Source: a bacterium (lineage in GTDB: Bacteria > Bacillota_A > Clostridia > Lachnospirales > Lachnospiraceae). Taken from it: a stretch of DNA of 64,000 nucleotides. The notes below the pieces were generated by a model. It saw only the letters and a list, made by a program, of their open reading frames with translations, did not search any database and was not told the origin of the DNA. Position numbers and translations under genes: made by a program. Shown one piece after another: positions 16,174 through 25,311 of the stretch. The stretch is from contig SFQZ01000029.1 of assembly GCA_004562915.1 (NCBI GenBank), positions 9,345 to 73,344 on the forward strand, read 5' to 3'. Position 1 is the first letter of the stretch, and each line of letters starts with the position of its first letter.

Positions 16174-18278
16174 ATGACCATGGGAGCAAAACATGGTAAT
16201 CTTTCAATCAATAGCGAAAACATTTTTCCAATTATTAAAAAGTGGTTGTATTCCGATCATGATATTTTTCCGATCATGATATTTTTGTTCGTGAGATGGT
16301 ATCCAATGGATGCGATGCGATTACAAAACTGAAAAAGCTGGATATGATGGGAGAATATACTCTTCCGGATGGATATAAAAGCAAGATTGATGTAATCGTA
16401 GATCCTGAGAAAAAAACTCTGAAGTTTATCGATAATGGTATCGGTATGACCGCAGATGAAGTAGAAGAATACATTACACAGATTGCATTTTCAGGTGCGA
16501 CTGAATTCCTGGAAAAATACAAGGACAAGACGAATGAGGATCAGATCATTGGACATTTCGGATTGGGATTCTATTCTGCATTTATGGTAGCGGATGAAGT
16601 GCATATTGATACATTATCTTATCAGGATGGAGCGGTTCCTGTTCACTGGGAGTGTGATGGTGGTTCTGAGTATGACATGCAGGATGGCGATAAAACGACT
16701 GTCGGTACAGAGATTACACTGTTTTTGAATGAAGACTGTCTGGAGTTTGCAAATGAATACAGAGTAAGAGAAGTCATTGAAAAATATTGTTCATTTATGC
16801 CGGTTGAAATATTCCTTTCTAAAGCAAATGCAGAGCAGGAATATGAAACCATCGATGAAGCAGATCTCAGAGATGATGATGTAGTTGTTGAGCATATTCA
16901 TGAAGATGCAAAGACAGAGGAAAAGGAAAATGAGAACGGAGAAAAAGAGATTGTAGAAGTTTCTCCGGCGAAAGAAAAAGTAAAGATTAATAAGAGACCG
17001 GTTTCTTTAAGTGATATACATCCTCTGTGGATGAAACATCCGAATGAGTGCACCGATGAAGAATATAAAGAATTCTATCGCAAAGTATTCATGGATTATA
17101 AAGAGCCGTTGTTCTGGATCCATCTGAATATGGATTATCCGTTTAATCTGAAAGGTATTCTGTATTTCCCGAAGATCAATACAGAGTATGATTCTATCGA
17201 AGGAACAATCAAACTGTATAACAATCAGGTATTCATTGCGGATAACATCAAAGAAGTTATTCCTGAGTTCCTTATGCTTCTCAAAGGTGTGATCGATTGT
17301 CCGGATCTTCCTTTGAATGTATCCAGAAGCGCACTGCAGAATGATGGTTTTGTAAAGAAAATTTCCGATTATATCAGCAAAAAAGTTGCGGATAAGCTGA
17401 CCGGAATGTGCAAGACAGCCAGAGAAGATTACGAGAAATACTGGGATGATATCAATCCATTTATCAAATTTGGATGCATCAAGGATACAAAATTTGCAGA
17501 CAAGATGAATGATTATATCCTGTTTAAAAATATTGATGGTAAATATCTGACACTGAAAGACTGCATCGAGGAAAATAAGAAAGAAGATACAACGGAAGAA
17601 AAGAAAGACGAAACGGCAGAAGATACAGTAGTGGAAGATGCGGATAAAGCAGAAGAGACATCTGAAAATGAAGCAAAAGAAGAGAAAACTACTATTTTCT
17701 ATGTAACAGATGAGATTCAGCAGAGCCAGTACATCAATATGTTCAGGGCAGAAGGCATGGATGCGGTGATTTTGAAGCATAATATCGATTCCGCTTTCAT
17801 CACACATCTGGAGCAGAGAAATGAAAATGTTAAATTCCAGAGAATTGATGCGGATCTTACAGAAAACTTCAAAGAGGAGACGGAAGAAGATCTGAAAGAT
17901 CTGACAGAGTCGCTGGCAGGAGTATTTAAGAAAGCTCTGAACAAAGAGAACATGGATATAAAAGTTGAAAAACTGAAAAATGACAGCATTTCTTCCATGA
18001 TGACTCTGTCAGAAGAGAGCCGCCGTATGCAGGATATGATGAAAATGTACGGTATGGATGCAAGCATGTTTGGAAATACCCAAACAACACTTGTGTTGAA
18101 TGCAAATCATCCGTTGGTGAAATATGTGGCTGAGCATAAAGAGGATACAGAGAATGTTCCGATGATCTGCGAACAGCTTTATGATCTGGCTATGTTGGCT
18201 CATACACAGCTGAATCCGGACGAAATGACAAACTTCATTGCAAGAAGCAACAAGATTATGATGCTGCTGGCAAAATAG
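16174..18278 (+). pseudogene. htpG: htpG (Hsp90 chaperone) disrupted by a 17-bp tandem duplication
   Basis: Translation from the ATG at 16174 (AAGGAG 5 nt upstream) gives the correct HtpG start (HGNLSINSENIFPIIKKWLYSDHDIF), then shifts frame at the duplicated 17 bp (16253-16286) and stops after about 20 foreign residues. The rest continues in another frame: VREMVSNGCDA, FIDNGIGMT, the GHFGLGFYSAFMV lid, a middle domain and a C-terminal dimerisation domain, ending at 18278. An in-frame ATG at 16296 would give 660 residues but lacks the first ~40, including the conserved Glu just before it (REMVSN) needed for ATP hydrolysis. An acidic linker (residues ~425-470 of that frame) is typical of clostridial HtpG. 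Removing one repeat restores a full gene. Confidence 0.9.
16253..16286 (+). repeat. 17-bp perfect tandem duplication in htpG
   Basis: The unit CCGATCATGATATTTTT occurs twice in direct succession (16253-16269, 16270-16286). It encodes the S-D-H-D-I-F segment expected once in HtpG. Since 17 is not divisible by 3, the second copy shifts the frame. Such short tandem duplications can be lost again by slippage. Confidence 0.95.
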
Positions 18279-18321
18279 TAATTTATATATAGAATACAAG
18301 AATCTCACAGTGGAGAATCCT

Positions 18322-19731
18322 ATGAATGAATTGACAATTTCCCTGGACGGACACAGTGGTCATCCAATGTATGAACAGATTTATGAGTTTATCAGAAATG
18401 AAATTCAAAATGGTAAAATCCGTGCCGGTGAGAGGCTGCCTTCCACCAGAGCACTTGCAAAGCATCTGGGGGTAAGCCGCAGTACCGTAGATATGGCTTA
18501 TGAACAGCTTCTGGCGGAAGGATATATGATTTCTCAGCCATATAGAGGATATTATGTCTGTGAGTTGGATCAGTTGTATCAACTTCCTGTTCGTACAGGC
18601 AGACGGGAAGAGAAAAAAGCGACTCAGACCCAGGTTTATGAGTATGATTTTGCAATCAATGGTATTGATAAAGAAGGTTTTCCTTACTCTACATGGAGAA
18701 AAATATCAAAAAATGTATTGAATGATGATGACGGAACTCTTTTCCAGCTGGGTAATCCTCAGGGACAGGAAGCTCTGCGCAGAGAGATTGCAGCGTATCT
18801 GCACCATGCAAGGGGAGTGAACTGTAAAGAAGATCAGATTGTTGTAGGAGCAGGAAATGATTATTTACTTATGCTTTTGCATGTGATTTTGGGTATGAAC
18901 CGGAAAATTGTCATGGATAATCCCACTTACATCAGTGCATGGTTGGCTTTTAAAAATATGGGATATGAAGTGGTTGGGCTGGAGCCGGATGAGATGGGAA
19001 TGGACGTGGAACTGCTGGAGAAGAGTGGTGCGAACCTTGCTTATGTAATGCCATCTCATCAGTTTCCACTGGGAAGTGTAATGCCGATCAAAAGAAGGCA
19101 GCAGCTTTTGGCATGGGCAGCTCGGGAAGAGAACAGGTTCCTGATTGAGGATGATTATGACAGTGAATTCAGATATAAGGGAAAACCGATTCCAAGTCTG
19201 CAGGGATATGATAGGCATGACAGAGTTATTTATCTGGGAACATTTTCAAAATCTCTGGCACCAGCGATTCGAATCAGTTATATGGTGATTCCCCGATGTC
19301 TTCTTGGAAAATATGAAACAAAAGGTAAGAATTTCTCTGTCACGGTATCGAGAGTGGATCAGAAAATACTGGAAATATTTTTTAAAGAAGGATATTTTGA
19401 GCGGCATCTGAATCGGATGCGAGGTGTGTACCGGGCAAAGCATGACTGTCTGCTGAGTGAAATGAAGAGACTTCATAATATCTGTCAGATACGAGGTGAG
19501 AATGCAGGAGTACATATTCTCTTGGAAATGAAAAACAACATGACAGAAAAAGAAGCTGTAGACGCGGCAAAGTCTGTGGGAGTGAAAGTATATGGTCTTT
19601 CGGAATATTGTATAGAGCCATTACAAAAACGCAGGGAACCTACTATACTGATGGGATATGCTACATTAACTGAAAAACAGATTCAGGAAGCTGTGAGCAG
19701 ATTGGAGACAGTCTGGCAGCCTGAACAATAA
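18322..19731 (+). CDS. MocR/GabR-type regulator (GntR HTH plus aminotransferase domain)
   Basis: The N-terminal ~75 residues form a winged GntR helix-turn-helix (PMYEQIYEFIRNEIQNGKIRAGERLPSTRALAKHLGVSRSTVDMAYEQLLAEGY). The remainder is a class I aminotransferase fold with the PLP-binding lysine in YLGTFSKSLAPAIRISYMV and the cofactor region ..NPTYISAW. Such proteins usually regulate vitamin B6 or amino-acid metabolism genes and use PLP as a signal. I start at the ATG at 18322 (GGAG 6 nt upstream); a GTG at 18310 is also in frame. The target is unknown. Confidence 0.93.
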   Translation: MNELTISLDGHSGHPMYEQIYEFIRNEIQNGKIRAGERLPSTRALAKHLGVSRSTVDMAYEQLLAEGYMISQPYRGYYVCELDQLYQLPVRTGRREEKKATQTQVYEYDFAINGIDKEGFPYSTWRKISKNVLNDDDGTLFQLGNPQGQEALRREIAAYLHHARGVNCKEDQIVVGAGNDYLLMLLHVILGMNRKIVMDNPTYISAWLAFKNMGYEVVGLEPDEMGMDVELLEKSGANLAYVMPSHQFPLGSVMPIKRRQQLLAWAAREENRFLIEDDYDSEFRYKGKPIPSLQGYDRHDRVIYLGTFSKSLAPAIRISYMVIPRCLLGKYETKGKNFSVTVSRVDQKILEIFFKEGYFERHLNRMRGVYRAKHDCLLSEMKRLHNICQIRGENAGVHILLEMKNNMTEKEAVDAAKSVGVKVYGLSEYCIEPLQKRREPTILMGYATLTEKQIQEAVSRLETVWQPEQ

Positions 19732-19800
19732 CAAACAAACTCTTAAAGGCTGTAGTAATTTTTACACTTAAAAAAATAAGAGACATGAAAGAAAGTAGAA

Positions 19801-19857
19801 AGATTCCATAGAAAATCAAATGCTGAAAAGCATAGATTTCTATAGAATCTTTTTATT
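19801..19857 (+). terminator. Rho-independent terminator after the MocR-type gene
   Basis: A long, slightly imperfect stem (AGATTCCATAGAAA... pairing with ...TTTCTATAGAATCT, loop GAAA) is followed by TTTTTATTTT. It follows the MocR-type gene and faces a minus-strand gene. Confidence 0.8.
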
Positions 19858-19928
19858 TTGGGATAAAAGACTTAAAGATCGGACTGATCCGATTGCCTTT
19901 TGCATAATTAAGTTGGCAAAACACAGAG

Positions 19929-20261
19929 TTAAGCGTCGGTGTCAGTTTCGTCAGCAGCCTCGGTTTCAGCACCAGTATCATCAGCGGTCTCGGCTTCGGC
20001 ATCAGTCTGATCAGCAGTTTCGGATTCAGCGTCAGCTTCATCAGTTTCTTCTGCCTTAGGTACATCTTCTTTTGGAAGCGTAGTGTATGTGCGTTCTTTC
20101 TGAGGCTCGCTTTCTTCTTCATCATTCAGAAGATCATCAAAATCTTCTTCGCTGAGAGCGTCCACATCTTTACACTTTTTAATGTAGGCCAGTGCACCAC
20201 CAACAGCAGCTCCGGCAACAGCCAGTCCGGCAAGAGCCTTGAAAACATTATTCTTTGCCAT
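19929..20261 (-). CDS. Small membrane-anchored protein with acidic low-complexity tail
   Basis: I do not recognise a named function. The 110 residues begin with a hydrophobic, glycine/alanine-rich segment (VFKALAGLAVAGAAVGGALAYI), then basic KKCK, then an extremely acidic tail of Ala/Asp/Glu/Thr repeats (ETADQTDAEAETADDTGAE). The layout resembles YtxH-like small envelope proteins of Firmicutes. A clear ribosome site (AAAGGAG) precedes the ATG. The repetitive DNA of the tail (about 19930-20050) makes it a candidate for length variation between strains. Confidence 0.65.
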   Translation of the reverse strand: MAKNNVFKALAGLAVAGAAVGGALAYIKKCKDVDALSEEDFDDLLNDEEESEPQKERTYTTLPKEDVPKAEETDEADAESETADQTDAEAETADDTGAETEAADETDTDA

Positions 20262-20463
20262 AGTACTTCTCCTTTTTCAGATAAATAAACATAAGATACA
20301 AAAACTATTTCTGGAGTCATAGTTTTAATAATCTCTATTTTAATACTTTTTGACTCAAAAGAAAAGTATTATTTCAAAATGTATCATTATTCACAAAAAG
20401 GGTAATAATAGGACAAATTAAAAATTCTACAATATGAGAATAAAAACGTATTGGAGAAGATTT

Positions 20464-21171
20464 ATGAGTTCTTATTATCTGAAGATACCTGAAAGGTTAC
20501 AGCTATATCGAAAAGCTCTGAATCTGACGCAGGAGCAAATGGGAAAAAGGTTTGGTGTCAATCAGAGTCATTATTATAAGCTGGAGAGCGGGCATAAAAT
20601 CATTTCCCTAAGGAGTCTGCAGTGTTTTGAAGAACAGGGTGGCGATGTGTGTTATCTTCTGACAGGACGCAGACATATCACCGGGCAAATGAATCGCTAT
20701 ATGGACCGGTGCATCACGGATCATGGAAAAAATGAATTTGCCAAGGCCATGCTGTGGATCATTAAACAGGGAATCTATGTGAGTAAAAGTCAAAAACTTG
20801 AAATCACAGACTTTACATTAAAGAATATGGAACTTGCCGAGAGACAGTTAAAATCCCCTTCTATATGGAAAAATATACGTGATATAGAAGGATTATCTCA
20901 GCATAAAATGGCAGAAGAACTGGATATTGGATTTAAGAGATTTGAGCGTATTGAAAGAAAACAAGGGGAGGCAGATGCCGAGATCCTTTGTACGCTTTAT
21001 GAAAGATTTCATTACTCTCCGCTGGCGGTGTTAAATCATCAGGAATTCTGTCTGGATGAGATGAATCAGGTGTGGGAAGGATTTACAGATGAAATTCAGC
21101 ATAAATTAGAGCCATATCTTGAAAATGCTCTGAGATTGATCAATGAATATGAAAAAGAATTGATAGAATAA
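20464..21171 (+). CDS. Regulator with two XRE-type helix-turn-helix domains
   Basis: The first HTH is at about residues 6-45 (LQLYRKALNLTQEQMGKRFGVNQSHYYKLESGHK) and a second, more divergent HTH at about 135-185 (NIRDIEGLSQHKMAEELDIGFKRFERIERKQGEADAEIL), followed by a helical C-terminus. I use the ATG at 20464, since GGAGAAG precedes it; an upstream ATG at 20434 lacks a site. The duplication of DNA-binding domains is uncommon among small XRE proteins. The target is unknown. Confidence 0.82.
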   Translation: MSSYYLKIPERLQLYRKALNLTQEQMGKRFGVNQSHYYKLESGHKIISLRSLQCFEEQGGDVCYLLTGRRHITGQMNRYMDRCITDHGKNEFAKAMLWIIKQGIYVSKSQKLEITDFTLKNMELAERQLKSPSIWKNIRDIEGLSQHKMAEELDIGFKRFERIERKQGEADAEILCTLYERFHYSPLAVLNHQEFCLDEMNQVWEGFTDEIQHKLEPYLENALRLINEYEKELIE

Positions 21172-21213
21172 AAGACACGTTTTTTTGTGGAAATACAAAG
21201 GAGCGTGTCTTTT
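21170..21213 (+). terminator. Rho-independent terminator
   Basis: The stem AAAAGACACG / CGTGTCTTTT encloses about 24 nt and ends in T-rich sequence. It follows directly on the double-HTH regulator, whose stop lies within the left arm. Confidence 0.7.
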
Positions 21214-21304
21214 GTTGTGAAAATGTCTGCAGACAGTTGATATTCTTTTCATCAGGATGTAAAATATAACAATGCACGAAAAGAAAACTAGAGGAGTAAT
21301 AATT

Positions 21305-21961
21305 ATGTATCAGGCTTGTATATTTGATCTGGATGGGACTCTGGCCGACACAGTGGAGTCAATTGCCAATGTGGCTAATCAGATTCTGGAACAATTCGGA
21401 CTTCCCGCACAGCCGGTGAATGACTATAAATATCATGCAGGAGATGGCGGAGATATACTGATGGAACGCTGCATGCGTGCTGCCGGTGGAGATTTTACAC
21501 ATCTTGCAGAAGGACAGAAGCTGTACAGGGAAATCTTTGCAAAAAATCCATTGTATAAAGTGACAGCATTTGATGGAATGAAGGAAACTCTCGCAGAAAT
21601 GAAAAAAAGAGGAGTAAAACTTGCGGTACTTTCCAATAAACCCCATGAAGCTACTTATCTTGCGGTGACTGGACTTTTTGGTGATGATGTATTTGATGTG
21701 ATCCAGGGACTGAAACCAGGGATGAAGCGAAAACCAAATCCGGATGGTGCATGGAAAATCGCAGATGCGCTTATGGTGAAACCGGAGGATTGTATGTATG
21801 TGGGTGATACCAATACGGATATGAAAACAGGGAAAGCAGCCGGAATGTATACGATCGGAGTGCTGTGGGGATTTCGTGACAGAAAAGAGCTGGAAGAAAA
21901 TCATGCAGATCGGATCATCAGCCATCCCCGGGAACTTTTGCAGATTCAAGAAGAAAAATAA
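21305..21961 (+). CDS. HAD-family phosphatase (phosphoglycolate phosphatase-like, Gph)
   Basis: Motif I is CIFDLDGTLADT, motif II VLSNKP, motif III the lysine in KRKPNPDG, and motif IV MYVGDTNTDMKTGKAAGM, a complete catalytic set, with a helical cap from about residue 20 to 85. The length of 218 residues is typical. The ATG at 21305 is preceded by GAGGAG; the longer frame from 21272 overlaps this site. It likely dephosphorylates 2-phosphoglycolate or similar small phosphates; the substrate is an inference from family resemblance. Confidence 0.9.
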   Translation: MYQACIFDLDGTLADTVESIANVANQILEQFGLPAQPVNDYKYHAGDGGDILMERCMRAAGGDFTHLAEGQKLYREIFAKNPLYKVTAFDGMKETLAEMKKRGVKLAVLSNKPHEATYLAVTGLFGDDVFDVIQGLKPGMKRKPNPDGAWKIADALMVKPEDCMYVGDTNTDMKTGKAAGMYTIGVLWGFRDRKELEENHADRIISHPRELLQIQEEK

Positions 21962-22002
21962 TGTTTCTGTAAACAGAAACAAAATAACAGGAGAGAAAGA
22001 AT

Positions 22003-22266
22003 ATGAGTGAATACAGCAAACTTTGTGTGGAAACATTTTTAAAAAATCAGGGACAGCTTTTTGATGAAAAAGTTGCGGAGAATTATGAAGAAGCGGAAGA
22101 ATTTCTGGAGGAGTGTATGGCAGTCGTTGTAAAATCCATGAAAGATGTGAAAGAGTATCTGGACGAGAGTGGTATGGATGTTACAGGAATGAGTGAAGAC
22201 GAGATTCTGGAAGCCAGTGAAATTTTTCCTCTTGAAGACGGAACTTACCTGATTGTGGAAGGATAA
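22003..22266 (+). CDS. Conserved-looking small hypothetical protein
   Basis: The 87 residues are acidic and mostly helical (YEEAEEFLEECMAVVVKSMKDVKEYLDESG), ending in a short strand-like PLEDGTYLIVEG. No signal peptide, membrane segment or catalytic motif is visible, and I do not recognise a domain. A strong ribosome site (AGGAGAG) precedes the ATG. It starts 41 nt after the HAD gene and probably shares its transcript. Confidence 0.65.
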   Translation: MSEYSKLCVETFLKNQGQLFDEKVAENYEEAEEFLEECMAVVVKSMKDVKEYLDESGMDVTGMSEDEILEASEIFPLEDGTYLIVEG

Positions 22267-22293
22267 AAACAGACAGCAGTGAATGATGGGGCA

Positions 22294-22359
22294 ATGATCG
22301 TAAATCCCAGAAAAGCGGATATTGAGGATGTACTTTTTATATTGAATAAAGCATATTAA
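22294..22359 (+). pseudogene. Possible remnant of a GNAT acetyltransferase N-terminus
   Basis: A 21-codon frame reads MIVNPRKADIEDVLFILNKAY, closely resembling the first beta strand and helix of GNAT acetyltransferases, then stops. No continuation is visible in other frames because the aldehyde dehydrogenase begins 20 nt later. It may be a deletion remnant, or a chance match. Confidence 0.3.
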
Positions 22360-22379
22360 GGAAGGAAAGGAGGCAGGGT

Positions 22380-23750
22380 ATGAAAATCGAGAAAATTGTA
22401 GAGCGTCAGAGAAAATTTTTTGCAACAGACAGAACAAAAGAGCTTAGATTTCGTTTGGAAGCATTGAATCGTCTGGAAGAATCTATTAAAAAACATGAAG
22501 AAGATATAAATCTTGCACTGAAAAAGGATTTGAATAAGTCGGTGTTTGAATCTTATATGACAGAAGTGGGCATGACGCTTGCAGAGCTATCTTATGTGAA
22601 AAAGAATCTGCCCATCTGGAACCTGAGAAAATGGAAACTTTCACCTCTTGCACAGTTTCATGCAGACAGTTTCACGGTATCAGAGCCCTACGGTGTGGTT
22701 TTGGTGATGGCTCCATGGAATTATCCGTTTATGCTGTGTATGGAACCTCTGATTGGGGCAATCGCTGCAGGAAATTGCTGTGTGTTGAAGCCATCAGCCT
22801 ATGCTCCTGCAGTATCAAAAGTACTGTCAGAAGTGATCAGAGATGCATTTCCCGGTAAATATGTGGCTGTTGTGGAAGGCGGCAGAAAAGAAAATACCGA
22901 ACTTCTGGATCAGCGGTTTGATTATATATTCTTTACCGGCGGCGTGACTGTAGGAAAGAAGGTTATGGAAAAAGCTTCCAGGAATCTAACACCGGTAACA
23001 CTGGAACTGGGTGGAAAGAGTCCGTGTATTGTCACGAAAGACGCAAAGCTGTCACTTGCGGCAAAAAGGCTGGTGTTCGGAAAATATCTTAACAGTGGGC
23101 AGACATGCGTGGCACCGGATTATCTTTTGATTGATGAGAAAGTAAAAGAAGAATTTCTTACCTATGTAGTTTACTGGATTGAAAAAATGCTGGGAAAAGA
23201 GCCGCTTGACAATCCTGATTATCCGAAAATGATCAATGAGAAGCATTATCAGAGGGTTATGAATCTGATCAAAGGAGAAAAAGTATGCTGCGGAGGCTAT
23301 GGCAATCCGGATACGCTGCAGATCACACCTACCGTTCTGGAAGATGTCAGTTGGGATGCTCCTGTGATGCAGGAAGAAATCTTTGGTCCGGTGCTTCCGG
23401 TACTGACCTTTAAAACTTTGGATGAAGCAATTGAAAAGGTAAAAGAAAGAGAAAAACCTCTGGCTTTATATCTGTTTACTCAGCGAAAAGATGTGGAAGA
23501 AAAAGTGCTTCGAAGTCTTTCCTTCGGAGGCGGTTGTATCAATGACACGATTATCCACCTCGCCACATCCCGGATGGGATTTGGCGGAGTGGGAAACAGC
23601 GGCATGGGAAGCTACCATGGAAAGAAATCATATGAGACATTTTCTCATGAAAAAAGTATCGTTAAAAAGCACACATGGATGGATCTTCCCATACGATATA
23701 TGCCATACACCAAAGGAAAAGAGATGCTGCTGAGAATGTTCCTGCGGTAA
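22380..23750 (+). CDS. NAD(P)-dependent aldehyde dehydrogenase, class 3-like
   Basis: The enzyme oxidises aldehydes to acids. Seen in order: APWNYPFMLCMEPLIGAIAAGNCCVLKPS (cofactor binding), FFTGGVTVGKKV, the general-base glutamate in LELGGKSP, and the nucleophilic cysteine in NSGQTCVAPD, plus the C-terminal GVGNSGMGSYHGKKSYETFSHEKS motif of the class 3/fatty-aldehyde group. At 456 residues the length fits that group, which is shorter than class 1. A strong AAGGAGG site precedes the ATG. The hydrophobic C-terminus (MLLRMFLR) is too short for a membrane anchor. Confidence 0.93.
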   Translation: MKIEKIVERQRKFFATDRTKELRFRLEALNRLEESIKKHEEDINLALKKDLNKSVFESYMTEVGMTLAELSYVKKNLPIWNLRKWKLSPLAQFHADSFTVSEPYGVVLVMAPWNYPFMLCMEPLIGAIAAGNCCVLKPSAYAPAVSKVLSEVIRDAFPGKYVAVVEGGRKENTELLDQRFDYIFFTGGVTVGKKVMEKASRNLTPVTLELGGKSPCIVTKDAKLSLAAKRLVFGKYLNSGQTCVAPDYLLIDEKVKEEFLTYVVYWIEKMLGKEPLDNPDYPKMINEKHYQRVMNLIKGEKVCCGGYGNPDTLQITPTVLEDVSWDAPVMQEEIFGPVLPVLTFKTLDEAIEKVKEREKPLALYLFTQRKDVEEKVLRSLSFGGGCINDTIIHLATSRMGFGGVGNSGMGSYHGKKSYETFSHEKSIVKKHTWMDLPIRYMPYTKGKEMLLRMFLR

Positions 23751-23837
23751 GAGATATATCAGATGAGGGATGACTCGCGCCTTTGTAGGCGGTGAGCAGC
23801 AATTATGTATCAGTGGCGCTTTTTATAACTATATATT

Positions 23838-24752
23838 CTAGAGGAATCGCAGGCAGCGTTCTTGTGTGCTCATGGTAACTGTATCAGCGACTCCGGCGAA
23901 TTCTCCATCCTGATGAAGCTTATGAGGATGAGAGCAGGTGATATGTATCTCTTTTCCCTGAAGGATCGTGATTCCGGGAATATGTGTGTGCAGTGCAAAA
24001 TAAGCAGTAGGAAAGAGAAGCAGGATTTTCCATTTGCTCAGATCATGGACAATCAAGTAGTCGAGAGCACCGTCCCGGCAGCTTGCATGGGGACAGAAGC
24101 GAAAGCCGCCTCCTTCATACTGCAGATTCATTCCGGCAATAAAATAAACGTTTGTAAAATGATAATGTCGGTCTCCATCGAGAACAACATCCATATCGGA
24201 TGGGCGGAAAGTAAATAAAAGTTTTATGGCGGCATAAGCATAGATCAGTTTTCCCAGATGGAGATTGTTTAGCAATTTTTTTACGCGGGAATGAGAGGCT
24301 TCATAGCAAACCTCCGCATCGTAGCCAATACCGGAACTGATGGAAAAATATGAGGTTCGGTTTTGTGTGTCCAATTTTCCTACATCGATCGTTTTGGTAC
24401 CTTCTGAAGAAAGGATTCGTTTCAATGCTGAATCAGACTGTACGGGAAGATGCATTCCCCGTGCAAAGTCATTGCCTGAGCCTACAGGTATGTAGCTCAG
24501 GGTGATCGAGCAATCCAAAGGAAGCCCATTCAGGACTTCATTGATCGTACCGTCACCGCCGATCATGACCAGTGTATGTCCTACAGCCTGAGGGGCAATC
24601 TGTCGGGCAAGCTTTTTGCCATGCCCGTTATATTGAGTAAAGAATACCTGATAGGGTATATGTTTTTTCTGAAGTGTTTCTTTTGTTTGTTCCCATATTT
24701 TCATTCCCTGACCAGATCGTGAGACAGGATTTACAATAAAATAATAATACAT
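23838..24752 (-). CDS. Diacylglycerol-kinase-family lipid kinase (YegS/BmrU-like)
   Basis: The N-terminal catalytic domain has IVNPVSRSGQG, the nucleotide motif MIGGDGTINEVLNGL and IPVGSGNDFARG, all diagnostic of the DAGK catalytic fold. The C-terminal beta-sandwich follows. At 304 residues it is of the usual size for the soluble bacterial lipid kinases that phosphorylate diacylglycerol, phosphatidylglycerol or related lipids at the membrane face. It converges with the aldehyde dehydrogenase gene. Confidence 0.92.
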   Translation of the reverse strand: MYYYFIVNPVSRSGQGMKIWEQTKETLQKKHIPYQVFFTQYNGHGKKLARQIAPQAVGHTLVMIGGDGTINEVLNGLPLDCSITLSYIPVGSGNDFARGMHLPVQSDSALKRILSSEGTKTIDVGKLDTQNRTSYFSISSGIGYDAEVCYEASHSRVKKLLNNLHLGKLIYAYAAIKLLFTFRPSDMDVVLDGDRHYHFTNVYFIAGMNLQYEGGGFRFCPHASCRDGALDYLIVHDLSKWKILLLFPTAYFALHTHIPGITILQGKEIHITCSHPHKLHQDGEFAGVADTVTMSTQERCLRFL

Positions 24753-24821
24753 GGTAAAATCCTCCTGTAAAGTCTTTCGTCCATTATTTTATCAGTTATT
24801 GACGAAAAATGCAAAAAAATC

Positions 24822-24968
24822 TTGTTATTAATTATACAAAATGATACAATAATAGAAACTATCCAGACCTTGAAGGGTACAACCTGAGAGGGAAGGGCCG
24901 CTGATATAAAAAGAAGATACAGATATATTGTATTTGAACGAAAAGCGCCCTCGGTGGGCGTTTTTTCG
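24822..24968 (+). promoter_or_regulatory. Promoter and attenuator-like leader upstream of the hydrogenase-maturation genes
   Basis: TTGTTA (24822-24827) and TACAAT (24845-24850), 17 nt apart, would start a transcript at about 24857. It contains small hairpins (ACCTTGAAGGGT; CCTGAGAGG) and AGGGCCGC, which could pair with GCGCCCT of the terminator. The leader ends in a Rho-independent terminator at 24936-24968 (AAAGCGCCC / GGGCG, then TTTTTT) before the regulator gene. I match no known riboswitch consensus; an antiterminator switch or a short RNA both fit. Confidence 0.55.
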
Positions 24969-25009
24969 TATCATAGGGAAAAATTATTTTAAAAAAGGAG
25001 GCAAGTGGA

Positions 25010-25258
25010 ATGGAGACCAGAATAGCTGTGATAGCGATTATTGTGGAAAACAGGGATTCAGCAGACGAGATCAACCGGCTGCTTCATGTGTATGGAGAAT
25101 ATATCGTTGGAAGAATGGGAGTGCCATATAAGCAGAAGAACGTCTCTGTAATCAGTGTGATTCTGGATGCTCCGCTGAATCAGATCAGCGCACTGTCGGG
25201 AAAGTTGGGGATGCTGCCGGGTGTCAGCAGTAAGACCGTGTATTCAAAAGAAAAGTGA
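25010..25258 (+). CDS. TM1266-family putative regulator of the iron-only hydrogenase system
   Basis: The 82-residue protein is a single ACT/NikR-C-like ferredoxin fold (TRIAVIAIIVENRDSADEINRLLHVYGEYIVGRMGVPY, then SVISVILDAPLNQISALSGKLGMLPGVSSKTVYSK). This small family typically lies beside [FeFe]-hydrogenase maturation genes, exactly as here, with hydG 53 nt downstream. It has no DNA-binding domain of its own, so its regulatory mode is unknown. AAAAAAGGAGG precedes the start. Confidence 0.9.
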   Translation: METRIAVIAIIVENRDSADEINRLLHVYGEYIVGRMGVPYKQKNVSVISVILDAPLNQISALSGKLGMLPGVSSKTVYSKEK

Positions 25259-25311
25259 AATCCGGCAGATAAAAAGACCGGATAAATAACGTGAGAAAGA
25301 GAGGTTTTTTT

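Noticed and set aside
24870..24910. TPP-riboswitch-like CCTGAGAG text
   Set aside because: Only the CTGAGA hexamer fits; the other thi-box segments are missing, and the downstream genes concern hydrogenase maturation, not thiamine.
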